Part shown: positions 28,277 through 37,948 of the stretch, in pieces
Layout: the number at the start of each line of letters is the position of its first letter
How positions within the stretch are numbered: position 1 is the first letter of the stretch
Assembly: GCA_951812995.1 (NCBI GenBank)
Contig: CATOTD010000002.1
Location: 255,468 to 319,467 of the forward strand
Origin: an uncultured Gammaproteobacteria bacterium
GTDB lineage: Bacteria; Pseudomonadota; Gammaproteobacteria; Eutrophobiales; Eutrophobiaceae
Direction: 5' to 3'
DNA: 64,000 bases
Notes under the pieces: generated by a model
What the model was told of the DNA's origin: nothing
Database searches by the model: none
Seen by the model: only the letters and a program-made list of their open reading frames with translations
Made by a program: the position numbers and the translations under genes

Positions 28277-29503
28277 CTATAAATTCCTTACCGTATCTTC
28301 GACATGTATGGAGCCTCGTGCTTCCATGACCAACGCATAGCTAATTCTATTGAAGGTCTTAAAAATCAAGACAACACCAACATACTCTTCAGGCAGTGTT
28401 ATTGCTTCACTCTTGGCTTGTTTATTCGCGATGGTAGGGAATGTTTTGTCAAAGGCATCAACACCATCTTCGATTGCATACGCAATCCTGGACAAGGCTC
28501 TACTGACACCACCTGCTTCATTTAACGCCTTGGCTCTTTTAGCTTCTTTATAGGCTTTGCTTTTTATAATATTTGGCCCTATTGTATCCTGCACAACATA
28601 GCCGGCTTGATAGACACCAAGCACGTTACCCGCCTCAAGTCCCTGCTCTTTACCCAAATTTAAAACAACCACTTGATATTGGCCCACTTGCGAGACACCA
28701 TCCACGACAGAGATAATATTCCCTTCCATATCGCTGTTTGGTGGTCGAGGAATAAACGTCGCACTGATTTCCTGATCAGACTGCACTAATAATCTATCGC
28801 CTTTTAAAACTTCTCGGTCTACGGTTGTAATCACAGCGGATGCGGGATCACCTGTTTTTTGCAGGGTTGCATCGCCCACATATATGGCTTCATATCCCAA
28901 CACTTCAGCTTTGCCGGCTGCATTCTTCTTATCCAAATACGCCGCCCCTTTTCGATAGATTGAATATTTGACCGCGTTTGAATCTTCAGGAATGCCACGC
29001 ACATAAATGGTATTACCCGTTGTTGCGATTAAGTGCTCATCATAGCTCGACACCACGTATGGCCACTGATCCATCTCGTCTTCATCAAGGACTATAGGCC
29101 GTTTCAAAAACTGCTGGATTGCATCCATTGGAATAGTATGAATGGCTTCAACGTTATCAGTAATCCGAATAGTGGGTGATAACTTTACATTGCGTCCTGA
29201 CATAACTTGCCCGTCTCCGATTCCTCCCCTTTCAAGTTCCAAGACAGGCTGTCCATCCTGATAGGTGAGGGAGACGATATCGCCAGGGTAGATCAAGTGC
29301 GGGTTTTTTATCTGGGGATTGATGTCCCAAATTTCTGGCCAGCGCCAAGGCTGCGTAAGAAATCGAGCAGAAATATCCCACAGGGTATCACCTTTAACGA
29401 CCGTATATTGTGCTGGATGATCTGGTTTTATCGTTAGTTCATCCGATCTGGCACCAATGCTTATTAGCAAAATTGAGCATAAAATTATAATTTTTTTCAA
29501 CAT
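28277..29503 (-). CDS. Secreted LysM-domain protein
   Basis: A signal peptide (residues 1-21, MLKKIIILCSILLISIGARS) is followed by one LysM peptidoglycan-binding domain at about 33-80 (YTVVKGDTLWDISARFLTQP, then PHLIYPGDIVSL). About 320 residues follow without a catalytic motif that I recognise. Proteins of this length and plan are regularly encoded beside dprA and divergently from def in beta/gamma Proteobacteria. They probably act at the cell wall. It is transcribed away from def across a 153-bp intergenic region. Confidence 0.85.
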   Translation of the reverse strand: MLKKIIILCSILLISIGARSDELTIKPDHPAQYTVVKGDTLWDISARFLTQPWRWPEIWDINPQIKNPHLIYPGDIVSLTYQDGQPVLELERGGIGDGQVMSGRNVKLSPTIRITDNVEAIHTIPMDAIQQFLKRPIVLDEDEMDQWPYVVSSYDEHLIATTGNTIYVRGIPEDSNAVKYSIYRKGAAYLDKKNAAGKAEVLGYEAIYVGDATLQKTGDPASAVITTVDREVLKGDRLLVQSDQEISATFIPRPPNSDMEGNIISVVDGVSQVGQYQVVVLNLGKEQGLEAGNVLGVYQAGYVVQDTIGPNIIKSKAYKEAKRAKALNEAGGVSRALSRIAYAIEDGVDAFDKTFPTIANKQAKSEAITLPEEYVGVVLIFKTFNRISYALVMEARGSIHVEDTVRNL

Positions 29504-29656
29504 GGCTATTACCTTACGTGAGTTCCTTAATGTAGATTAGCAAAAAGTTTAACAAAATGTTAGCCATGACGCTATATTATTGTGGTTTAACTACAACAAA
29601 TTATTTTTCCGATATACTATTCAGGTAGTTATAACAATTTTGGAGTCAATATTCTG

Positions 29657-30169
29657 ATGGCAATACTCGAAGTTTTACGTTTTCCTGACGCACGTCTGCG
29701 TAATAAAGCGATGCCCGTAGAAAAAATCGGGTCTGAAATCAGGCGCATTGCTGAAAATATGCTGGATACGATGTATGCAGAAAACGGCATTGGTCTTGCG
29801 GCAACACAAGTTAATATTCAAAAAAGAGTAGTCGTAATAGATCTCTCGGAAAAGAAACACGATCCTTTAGTATTGATCAATCCTGAAATTACAAAACTTG
29901 AAGGTTGTGAAACAATGCGTGAAGGCTGTTTATCCGTACCCGATTATTATGCGGTTGTCGAACGTGCTGAAGCCATAGAATTTAATTATAAAACTCTTGA
30001 AAATAAGCTAGTTACAACGACGACGGATGGTTTGCTAGCCGTTTGTGTCCAGCATGAGATAGATCATCTGAATGGCAAATTATTTATAGATTACCTGTCC
30101 CCTCTTAAACGCCAACGCTTACAGAAAAAGTTTGATAAGCGAGAAAAACAGCAACCGTCTGTATTGTGA
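29657..30169 (+). CDS. def: Peptide deformylase Def
   Basis: Def removes the formyl group from the N-terminal methionine of new proteins. All three metal-site motifs are present: GIGLAATQVN near residue 45, EGCLSVPDYY near 92 (Cys ligand) and QHEIDHLNGKLF near 133 (the HExxH ligands). The 170-residue length is normal. A GGAG site lies 12 bp before the ATG. Its stop overlaps the GTG of fmt by 4 bp, the usual def-fmt coupling. Confidence 0.97.
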   Translation: MAILEVLRFPDARLRNKAMPVEKIGSEIRRIAENMLDTMYAENGIGLAATQVNIQKRVVVIDLSEKKHDPLVLINPEITKLEGCETMREGCLSVPDYYAVVERAEAIEFNYKTLENKLVTTTTDGLLAVCVQHEIDHLNGKLFIDYLSPLKRQRLQKKFDKREKQQPSVL

Positions 30170-31107
30170 GTCCTGCCAAATTAAGGCTGGCATTTGCGGG
30201 CACACCGGAAATTGCGGGCGTGGTACTTGAATCACTGATCCACGATCGTGGACAAGCAATTGAATGTGTATTAACGCAACCTGATCGACCTGCTGGAAGA
30301 GGCCGAAAATTGAAACAAAGCGCAGTCAAACTGTGTGCGTTGCAACATGCCATTCCAGTCCTGCAACCCGCGACCGCCAAAGAACTTGAACCTGATAGCT
30401 TAAAAAATTGTGACTTAATGCTGGTTGTTGCCTATGGACTCATAATACCACCAGAGATATTAGCTGTACCAAAATTGGGTTGTATCAACATACATGCTTC
30501 CTTGTTGCCACGTTGGCGAGGAGCCGCCCCCATTCAACGTGCGATTGAGTATGGGGATACAAAAACTGGTATCACTTTTATGCGGATGAACAGCGGCTTG
30601 GATACTGGTGCTATCCTGCAACAGATGAGTTGTTCTATGCAGCCAAGTGACACGGCTGGTACGCTACATGATCGATTGGCTGGATTGGCTGCAAAATCTG
30701 TCAATGCGGTGCTGACAAAAATCATCAACCACGCAGTAGTCGCTATAAAACAAGATAATTCAAAAGCCACGTATGCGAACAAGATAAGTAAGTCAGAGGC
30801 AAAAATTGATTGGACTCAACCGGCCGTTGTATTGGAAAGAAAAGTGCGGGCATTTAATCCATCGCCTGTTGCGCATACGGTCATCAACAACATGCCTATA
30901 AGAATATGGGAAGCTATAATCAAACCCGGCATACATGATCTGACGGTCGGTACAATTTTGCATAATAAAGCCAGTTTGGACATTGTTACAGGCAAAGATA
31001 TATTGGCGGTCACTAAATTACAATTGCCGGGGAAACGTATGGTTTCTGCAAAAGATTTTCTGAACGGCCACCCTGAGTTGATAACCGAAAATATTATTGC
31101 CAACTGA
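30166..31107 (+). CDS. fmt: Methionyl-tRNA formyltransferase Fmt
   Basis: Fmt formylates initiator Met-tRNA using 10-formyl-tetrahydrofolate. The GTG start overlaps the def stop. The formyltransferase core contains FAGTPEIAGVVLESLI at the start, the NIHASLLPRWRGAAPIQ motif near residue 108 (active-site Asn and His) and the conserved DTGAIL segment near 145. The C-terminal OB-like domain begins near residue 205. The 313 residues are typical. Confidence 0.97.
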   Translation: MSPAKLRLAFAGTPEIAGVVLESLIHDRGQAIECVLTQPDRPAGRGRKLKQSAVKLCALQHAIPVLQPATAKELEPDSLKNCDLMLVVAYGLIIPPEILAVPKLGCINIHASLLPRWRGAAPIQRAIEYGDTKTGITFMRMNSGLDTGAILQQMSCSMQPSDTAGTLHDRLAGLAAKSVNAVLTKIINHAVVAIKQDNSKATYANKISKSEAKIDWTQPAVVLERKVRAFNPSPVAHTVINNMPIRIWEAIIKPGIHDLTVGTILHNKASLDIVTGKDILAVTKLQLPGKRMVSAKDFLNGHPELITENIIAN

Positions 31108-31118
31108 TTTAAGCGGCC

Positions 31119-32417
31119 ATGTCATCGCGTCTAATAGCGGTCCAAATTATTGAACAGGTCGTTGAAGACAAAATCACCCTGACGCAGGTGTTGCATAATA
31201 ACGCATCATTTACACAGGCAGGCAGTGCGAAAGCATTGATTCAGGAAATCAGTTATGGGACATTCAGGTGGTATATTCAGCTCGAATACCTGCTAAATCA
31301 GTTATTAGAAAAACGTATCAAGAAAAAAGACAACCGCCTTAAATATTTAATGCTTGTAGGGTTATATCAACTACGATATATGCGTATACCCGCCCATGCC
31401 GTTGTATCAGAAACCGTCAATGCCTGCAAAAAAATAAAAATGGAATGGGCCAAGGGTCTGGTCAATGCCATATTACGTCGCTATATTCGGGAGGCCGCGG
31501 TGCTAGACCCCTTGCAAAGTAGTGACGATAGTCTCCGAACCGCACACCCGGCATGGTTAATTGAAAAACTAAAGCAAGATTGGCCGGATGTTTGGGAAAG
31601 CATTGTTGAGGCAGGTAATCAACACCCGCCTATGTATTTAAGGGTCAACCAACTGCGTCAAAATCGAGAACAGTATCTGACGCAAATGCTGCGGGCCGGT
31701 ATGCGTGGACAAATAACACCGTATGCAATACAAGGGATACGCTTGGAACAACCGATAGATGTGAATCAACTGCCTGGTTTTGCCAGCGGCGATGTCTCTG
31801 TGCAGGAACTCGCAGCCCAGCTAGCGGTGACATTACTGGATTTAAGGCCCGGACAAACTGTTCTTGACGCTTGCGCAGCACCAGGCGGAAAAAGTGCACA
31901 CATACTCGAATCGCAACCAAAGCTAAAATCATTAACCGCGATTGAAAAAGATGCAAATCGGGCAAAAAGGTTATTTGACAATTTAAAGCGACTTGATCTC
32001 ACTGCCATAATAAAAGTAGCGGATATCATCAATATTGAAGCTTGGTGGGATAACGAAAAATATGACCGCATATTATGCGATGCACCCTGTACCGCAACCG
32101 GTGTAATCCGTCGCCACCCAGACATTAAGTATCTCAGAACACCCGCAGCAGCAGATGCAATCTGCATCATTCAAAGGCAACTTTTAACGACGCTTTGGCA
32201 AACATTAAAGCCAAAGGGTTTACTGGTTTATGCAACATGCTCGATCCTTAAACAGGAGAATGTTGATGTAATTAAAAATTTTATGAAAGATCATGACGAC
32301 TGTCTGCTTAAATCGATACCGGCAACATGGGGTACAGATACCGGTTATGGCAGACAAATTTTACCAGGGCAAGATAATATGGACGGTTTTTTCTACGCTT
32401 GTCTCATCAAGGAATAG
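31119..32417 (+). CDS. rsmB: 16S rRNA (cytosine-967 C5) methyltransferase RsmB
   Basis: RsmB has an N-terminal NusB-like RNA-binding domain (about 1-135) and a SAM-dependent methyltransferase domain. The latter shows DACAAPGGKSAHILE near residue 248, the Pro-Cys motif DAPCTATGVIRRHPD near 322 and ATCSI near 375. The two cysteines are those used for catalysis and release. It lies 11 bp after fmt in the def-fmt-rsmB order common to Proteobacteria. At 432 residues it has the family's usual length. Confidence 0.96.
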   Translation: MSSRLIAVQIIEQVVEDKITLTQVLHNNASFTQAGSAKALIQEISYGTFRWYIQLEYLLNQLLEKRIKKKDNRLKYLMLVGLYQLRYMRIPAHAVVSETVNACKKIKMEWAKGLVNAILRRYIREAAVLDPLQSSDDSLRTAHPAWLIEKLKQDWPDVWESIVEAGNQHPPMYLRVNQLRQNREQYLTQMLRAGMRGQITPYAIQGIRLEQPIDVNQLPGFASGDVSVQELAAQLAVTLLDLRPGQTVLDACAAPGGKSAHILESQPKLKSLTAIEKDANRAKRLFDNLKRLDLTAIIKVADIINIEAWWDNEKYDRILCDAPCTATGVIRRHPDIKYLRTPAAADAICIIQRQLLTTLWQTLKPKGLLVYATCSILKQENVDVIKNFMKDHDDCLLKSIPATWGTDTGYGRQILPGQDNMDGFFYACLIKE

Positions 32418-32422
32418 CCTGG

Positions 32423-32992
32423 ATGTCTATACCGTATAAATGTTTAACGATAGTGAGCCATCTTTTTATACTTATATGTATACAGTTTCCCTGTCTTGCA
32501 GCAACTAACGTCAACATAAAGCAGGCACAGACATATATAGAAAATAATACTTATTATCTAAATGCCGCGTATGATTTTGAATTGTCTGCAGAAGCCTATA
32601 AGGCATTACGGCAAGGCATAACATTCGAAATTCATGTCCATTTTCAATTGCGCATAAAACGTGACTGGCTATGGGACAAAATCATTATTGAAAAAACCTT
32701 TATCCATAAACTGGCACATAAACCATTAACCGAAAATTTTTTAACCATAGATCTTACGACTGGCTTACGTCATTCATATAACAATCTGGATGCGGCCTTA
32801 AACCACATCAAAAAGATTTCAAAAATGATGTTATTTAATCAGGCACTATTAGTCGACAATAAAACATATATCGCCAGAATTCGTGCATTTCTTGATATTG
32901 AATCATTACCGCCACCGATGCGACCGCAGGCATATTTTTCTGCTGACTGGGTGCTGGCCAGTGCCTGGCATGAATGGGTATTAGATCGATGA
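32423..32992 (+). CDS. DUF4390 family exported protein
   Basis: The ATG at 32423 has an AGGA site 9-12 bases upstream and gives a signal peptide (ISPCLAA-type cleavage near residue 25). An earlier ATG within rsmB would add only MSHQGIAW. The remaining 165 residues match the plan of DUF4390 proteins: mixed beta strands with FEIHVHFQLRIKRDWLWDK and a conserved tail (YFSADWVLASAWHEWVLD). DUF4390 genes stand directly before ntrY, as here; the stop overlaps the ntrY start by 4 bp. The function is unknown. Confidence 0.85.
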   Translation: MSIPYKCLTIVSHLFILICIQFPCLAATNVNIKQAQTYIENNTYYLNAAYDFELSAEAYKALRQGITFEIHVHFQLRIKRDWLWDKIIIEKTFIHKLAHKPLTENFLTIDLTTGLRHSYNNLDAALNHIKKISKMMLFNQALLVDNKTYIARIRAFLDIESLPPPMRPQAYFSADWVLASAWHEWVLDR

Positions 32993-35190
32993 CCAAGGGC
33001 AGCAATTTAATCATACTGATAGGTGTCAGCCTGTTTATTTTCATGTTGGCATCTTTGGTGATGATGAGTCAGGCCCTGCAAAATTCAGCGTTATTTGATC
33101 GCTATTATTCAGTTTTACTGGTATTGAATGCGACCGGGTTAATGGGGCTTGTGATTTTAATCCTTTTAAATATAAAGAGACTGATACGGCAGTTCAAAAA
33201 TAAAATTGTTGGCTCCCGCATGACAGTCCGCATGGTCATGCTATTTTCTCTATTATCGGTAACGCCCGTATTAATCGTCTATTACTTTTCCCTGGACTTT
33301 CTTCATCGTGGTATTGATAGCTGGTTTGATCTTGAGGTTGAGCAAGCCCTTGATGATTCGCTTGAACTTAGTCGACTCGCGCTTGATGTCAGAATGCGTG
33401 AACTTTTGCATACAACCGAAAAGATAGCAGAGGAACTAAATGAAATTAGTGATGTTGAATTACCCTTTGATGTTGACCAGGTAAGAGAACGGATTAACGC
33501 TTATGAACTTACGCTATTAAACAGAAAAGGAAATATTATTGTTTCAAGTTCAAGCGATACAAAAAGTCTTGTGCCTGATATGCCGGGTGAAACAATTTTG
33601 CTCCAATTATTACAAGGCAATAGTTACATTGGTCTGGATGTTATTAAAAATACAGACTTGTTAATACGTGCGGTGGCAAATATGCCGGCGGTTGATATTG
33701 ACAAGGAAACACGCATTGTTCAGGTGTTGTATCCAATCTCGGAACGCATGAATCAGTTAGCCGAAAGTGTGCAGTCATCCTATATTGAATATAAGGAACT
33801 TTCTTATCTCCGCGAACAACTGAAAGTGAGCTTCATCATAATTTTAACACTGGTTTTATTATTCAGTATATTCAGTGCGGTATGGGCCGCATTTTATTCA
33901 GCACGCAAACTGTCAGCACCGATTAGAAATCTGGCAGAGGGTACTAGAGCCATTGCAGAAGGCGATTATAGCGCGCGTTTACCGGTGCCGGGGAATGATG
34001 AACTTGGTTTTCTGGTCGCCTCTTTTAATGATATGACCGACAGAATATCGCAGGCACGAGATACTGTAAAACTAAGTCAACAAGAGACTGAAGCTCAACG
34101 TAACTTCCTGGAAACTGTTTTGTCGTGCCTTTCTTCCGGGGTTATCGTTTTTAATAAAACGGGTTATCTTGAAAAATCAAATATTAGTGCCACACAAATA
34201 TTGCAGTCTGAAATAGACCTGCTTGAGGGAGAAAATATCGCTACACTCACAGCAAGATTTCCAAAGCTAAAGGATTTTTTTGAATGTATATCTTCAAATA
34301 TTGAAGAACAACTAGATGAATGGCATGAACAAATCACCTTACCAAATAAGGCTGGCAATCAAATTCTGATGATCAATGGTGCTACGCTTTTAGGATCAGA
34401 TGGGTTAGCAAGCGGTTATGTTATTGTGTTTGATGAGATCACTGCTTTGATTCGTGGGCAACGCGATGCAGCATGGAGTGAAATGGCGCGTCGGCTGGCG
34501 CATGAAATTAAAAACCCGCTTACTCCAATTCAACTTGCGGCCGAACGGTTGCGGCATAAATATCTATCCAGCATGGCACCAGCGGATGCAAGCATGCTAG
34601 ATAGAATGACGAACACCATTATTCAGCAAGTTGCTACGATGCAAGAAATGGTAAACAGTTTTTCAGACTACGCGCGGCCCCCTGAATTTAATCCAGAAGA
34701 AATTCAACTTGAACAACTCATGCGGGAAGGTCGTGATTTATTCAGTAATATGGATAGTGGCAATCAAATTGAAATAGATATCAAACCTGATCTTCCGTCA
34801 ATTATGGGTGATGAAAAAAAATTAAGACAGGTCTTCAACAATCTTTTAAAAAATGCCATTGATGCAAATACTGCCGGGGGCAATAATCATCTCATTATTA
34901 GTGCGGATGAAATAAGCGTTGATGGTAATAATATGATTGAAATACGCATCACAGATGAAGGCTCTGGTATCGATAAACTGCTTATTAACAAATTGTTTGA
35001 GCCTTATATAACAACCAAGCAAAAAGGAACGGGATTAGGGTTGGCGATTGTAAAGAAAATTATCGACGAACATGCTGGCACGGTCTGGATTGAGAACAAT
35101 AAAAATAAAAATGGTGCCTGTGCCGTGGTAAGGTTGCCTGCTACCATTACGCAATCAATGCAAACGGCTGATAGACGTAAGACTCAATGA
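32989..35190 (+). CDS. ntrY: Sensor histidine kinase NtrY
   Basis: A four-helix N-terminal membrane region with a periplasmic segment (about 95-285) is followed by a HAMP domain (SARKLSAPIRNLAEGTRAI near 310), a PAS domain (about 380-480), the dimerisation/phosphoacceptor region with RRLAHEIKNPLTPIQLAAER near 500, and the HATPase with NLLKNAIDA, DEGSGI and GTGLGLAIVKKIIDEHAG. The ATG at 32989 couples it to DUF4390. The NtrY/NtrX pair is linked to nitrogen or redox control in other bacteria; the signal here cannot be told. Confidence 0.93.
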   Translation: MTKGSNLIILIGVSLFIFMLASLVMMSQALQNSALFDRYYSVLLVLNATGLMGLVILILLNIKRLIRQFKNKIVGSRMTVRMVMLFSLLSVTPVLIVYYFSLDFLHRGIDSWFDLEVEQALDDSLELSRLALDVRMRELLHTTEKIAEELNEISDVELPFDVDQVRERINAYELTLLNRKGNIIVSSSSDTKSLVPDMPGETILLQLLQGNSYIGLDVIKNTDLLIRAVANMPAVDIDKETRIVQVLYPISERMNQLAESVQSSYIEYKELSYLREQLKVSFIIILTLVLLFSIFSAVWAAFYSARKLSAPIRNLAEGTRAIAEGDYSARLPVPGNDELGFLVASFNDMTDRISQARDTVKLSQQETEAQRNFLETVLSCLSSGVIVFNKTGYLEKSNISATQILQSEIDLLEGENIATLTARFPKLKDFFECISSNIEEQLDEWHEQITLPNKAGNQILMINGATLLGSDGLASGYVIVFDEITALIRGQRDAAWSEMARRLAHEIKNPLTPIQLAAERLRHKYLSSMAPADASMLDRMTNTIIQQVATMQEMVNSFSDYARPPEFNPEEIQLEQLMREGRDLFSNMDSGNQIEIDIKPDLPSIMGDEKKLRQVFNNLLKNAIDANTAGGNNHLIISADEISVDGNNMIEIRITDEGSGIDKLLINKLFEPYITTKQKGTGLGLAIVKKIIDEHAGTVWIENNKNKNGACAVVRLPATITQSMQTADRRKTQ

Positions 35191-36545
35191 GTGCTCGACA
35201 TATTCTTGTTGTCGATGATGAGCCTGATATCGGGAGTCTGTTAAAGGAAATACTTGAAGATGAGGGTTTTAATATTGCAGTAGCAAAAAATGCCACTGAG
35301 GCCCGCCAGCTAGCCGCGTCATTTAAGCCCGCTTTGGTATTACTTGATATCTGGATGCCTGATATGGATGGCATTACCTTGTTAAAGGAATGGCATGAAA
35401 ATAATGTTTTGACTGCGCCTGTTGTTATGATGTCGGGGCATGGCAATGTTGAAACGGCGGTGGAAGCAACACGACTTGGAGCCTACGATTTTATAGAAAA
35501 GCCGCTTTCAATTGCTAAATTATTATTAACCATCAAACATGCGCTCGACACAACCTCTCTACAACAAGAAAACCTACAATTACAGCACATTGCATCTACC
35601 AGACTTGAACCGGTAGGGAAGAGTGAAAAAATAGCGCAATTACGGACTCAAATAAAAAAAATAGCGAGACATGACACGCCGGTATTGATCTTTGGGGAAT
35701 CCGGGACGGATAAAGAATTGTACGCGCGTTATTTACATTCGCTAAGCAATCATAGTAAGGGTCCATTCTTATCACTGAACATATCTGCCTTAGGCAAAGA
35801 CCATGCAGAAACAGAATTGTTTGGACTGCAAACAGATAATCAATTAACAGAAGGTTATTTTGACAGGGTCCATGGCGGCACACTTTTTATAAAAGAGATC
35901 AGTGCGTTAGACGCAACGCTTCAATCACGATTAAATGATATTTTGGAAACAAAGAAATACACGCGTATTGGAAGTGCAGAACCGATTGATCTGGACCTGC
36001 GCATTATAGTTGCGACACGATTCAACATAAAAACACTGGTTGCTGAAGGTAAATTCAGGGATGACTTATATTATCAGTTAAATATATTGTCCATTTCAAT
36101 TCCGGCATTGCGCGACCACTATGAGGATATGCCGGCATTACTAGAACACTTTGTAAATCACTTTATTGAAACGGAAGGCCTCTCGTATCGAAAATTCAGT
36201 GTGGCCGCGCAAAACAGATTAAGAAGTTATCCATGGCCTGGCAACGTAAGGGAATTAAAAAATCTTGTACAACGTCTTTTGATCCTGGGTGCAGATGAAA
36301 ATATAAGTATCGAAGAGATTGATGCCAGCTTGGGTAATGCGGATATAAAGCAAAATAGCACGGTTACCAGTGTCCTTAATTTTGATCTGCCATTACGTGA
36401 TGCCAGAGAAAATTTTGAAAAAGCCTATCTTGAGTATCAGTTAAAGAAAGCAAAAGGTAGTGTTAGTAAAGTTGCCAACGCCGTTGGCATAGAACGCACG
36501 CATCTCTACCGCAAACTAAAAACATTGGGAATTGAATTGAAATGA
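35187..36545 (+). CDS. ntrX: NtrX-like response regulator with degenerate AAA+ domain
   Basis: The receiver domain is complete (DDE at 10-13, phosphoacceptor D in LVLLDIWMPDMDG, lysine in IEKPLS). The central domain keeps FRDDLYYQLNILSISIPALRDH and WPGNVRELKN, but the Walker A is GESGTDKE (D175 for the glycine before K), the Walker B is GGTLFIKEI (K236 for D), and the GAFTGA sigma-54 contact loop is absent (ELFGLQTDNQLTEGYF). The Fis-type DNA-binding helix (GSVSKVANAVGIERTHLYRKLK) is intact. I infer a phosphorylation-controlled DNA-binding protein that cannot hydrolyse ATP or remodel sigma-54 polymerase. It overlaps ntrY and trkA by 4 bp each. Confidence 0.9.
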   Translation: MSARHILVVDDEPDIGSLLKEILEDEGFNIAVAKNATEARQLAASFKPALVLLDIWMPDMDGITLLKEWHENNVLTAPVVMMSGHGNVETAVEATRLGAYDFIEKPLSIAKLLLTIKHALDTTSLQQENLQLQHIASTRLEPVGKSEKIAQLRTQIKKIARHDTPVLIFGESGTDKELYARYLHSLSNHSKGPFLSLNISALGKDHAETELFGLQTDNQLTEGYFDRVHGGTLFIKEISALDATLQSRLNDILETKKYTRIGSAEPIDLDLRIIVATRFNIKTLVAEGKFRDDLYYQLNILSISIPALRDHYEDMPALLEHFVNHFIETEGLSYRKFSVAAQNRLRSYPWPGNVRELKNLVQRLLILGADENISIEEIDASLGNADIKQNSTVTSVLNFDLPLRDARENFEKAYLEYQLKKAKGSVSKVANAVGIERTHLYRKLKTLGIELK

Positions 36546-37918
36546 AAATCATTATACTCGGCGCGGGGCAAGTCGGTACATCTGTAGCGGCCAATTTGGT
36601 CAATGAAGATAATGATATTACATTGGTCGATAATAATCCGGTGGCACTACAGCGGGTTAGTGAGCGGTACGATTTAAGAATCATTACCGGCGTTGCATCT
36701 CATCCATCTGCCTTGACAAAAGCGGGCGCTAAAGATGCGGATATGGTCATAGCTGTGACCAATAGTGATGAGATCAACATGATCGCCTGTCAGATTGCTT
36801 ATACTTTATTTCATACACCCACTAAAATCGCACAGATCCGTGAAATCGAATATCTTGAAAACGATGCTACATTATTTGCGCAAGAAGCTTTGCCCATAGA
36901 TGTCGTGATAAGCCCTGAGCAAATCGTAACGGAGTACATTAAAAAATTAATCGATCATCCAGGTGCGCTACAAGTACTTGACTTTGCCCATGGTATTGCA
37001 TTGATGGTGGCTCTCAAAGCGGCTTACAGTAGTGTATTGGTTGGGTATTCATTACGCGATCTAAGAGACAAACTGACTGGTTTCGAATACAAGGTAGTCG
37101 TAATTTTTAGAAAAAATCAGGCTATCATTCCAGATGGTGACACGATTGTTGAAGCAGAGGATGAACTATTTTTCATAGGCTCACGAAAATCCATTCGGCG
37201 GTTATTACAATTTATTCAGCGCAAAGAAAAACCTTATAAAAGTATTATGATTGCGGGTGGCGGCAATATAGGTCTACGATTAGCCGAGTCACTAGAAGCT
37301 GATTACAAAGTAAAACTACTGGAGGTGGATCCTGAAACAGCACGCATTGCCTCAGAAGCGTTAAAAAATACGATCGTCTTGAATGGCGATTCCGCTGACG
37401 AAGAACTACTCATGGATGAAGATATTGATAGGACAGATGTATTCTGTGCGCTGACAAACGCCGACGAGGCCAATATCATTTCATCCATGCTCGCAAAACG
37501 ACTTGGTGCCCGGAAAGTGATGGCGTTGATTAATCGGGCCGCCTATGTCGATCTGATGCAGCGTAATACCATTGATATCGCCATTTCACCTCAACAAGCC
37601 ACTATTGGGAGCTTGTTGGCACATATCCGCAAAGGTGATGTTGTTGTTGTACATGCGTTACGCAGTGGTGCTGCAGAAGCGATTGAAGCTATCGCCCACG
37701 GCAATACAACATCCTCTAAAGTCGTCGGCAAGGCCATCGGTGATGTTGACTTGCCACAGGGCACAACAATAGGTGCCATAGTACGTGGCGATAAAGTGCT
37801 AATGGGTAAAAAAAGAACCGTGATAGAAGCCGAAGATCATGTCATTTTGATCGTCTCTGATAAAAAACATGTAGCCGCAGTGGAAGCGTTGTTTCAGGTG
37901 GGCATTATCTTTTTATAA
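36542..37918 (+). CDS. trkA: Trk system potassium uptake protein TrkA
   Basis: TrkA is the cytoplasmic NAD-binding regulator of the Trk potassium channel. The 458 residues contain two tandem RCK units, each a Rossmann fold plus a TrkA-C domain. The first begins IILGAGQVGTSVAANLVNE at residue 3, the second IMIAGGGNIGLRLAESLE near residue 236. It overlaps ntrX by 4 bp and is followed 30 bp later by trkH, so the complete potassium system is here. Confidence 0.96.
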   Translation: MKIIILGAGQVGTSVAANLVNEDNDITLVDNNPVALQRVSERYDLRIITGVASHPSALTKAGAKDADMVIAVTNSDEINMIACQIAYTLFHTPTKIAQIREIEYLENDATLFAQEALPIDVVISPEQIVTEYIKKLIDHPGALQVLDFAHGIALMVALKAAYSSVLVGYSLRDLRDKLTGFEYKVVVIFRKNQAIIPDGDTIVEAEDELFFIGSRKSIRRLLQFIQRKEKPYKSIMIAGGGNIGLRLAESLEADYKVKLLEVDPETARIASEALKNTIVLNGDSADEELLMDEDIDRTDVFCALTNADEANIISSMLAKRLGARKVMALINRAAYVDLMQRNTIDIAISPQQATIGSLLAHIRKGDVVVVHALRSGAAEAIEAIAHGNTTSSKVVGKAIGDVDLPQGTTIGAIVRGDKVLMGKKRTVIEAEDHVILIVSDKKHVAAVEALFQVGIIFL

Positions 37919-37948
37919 ATGAGGCATCACGACTAACGATTAAAAACG

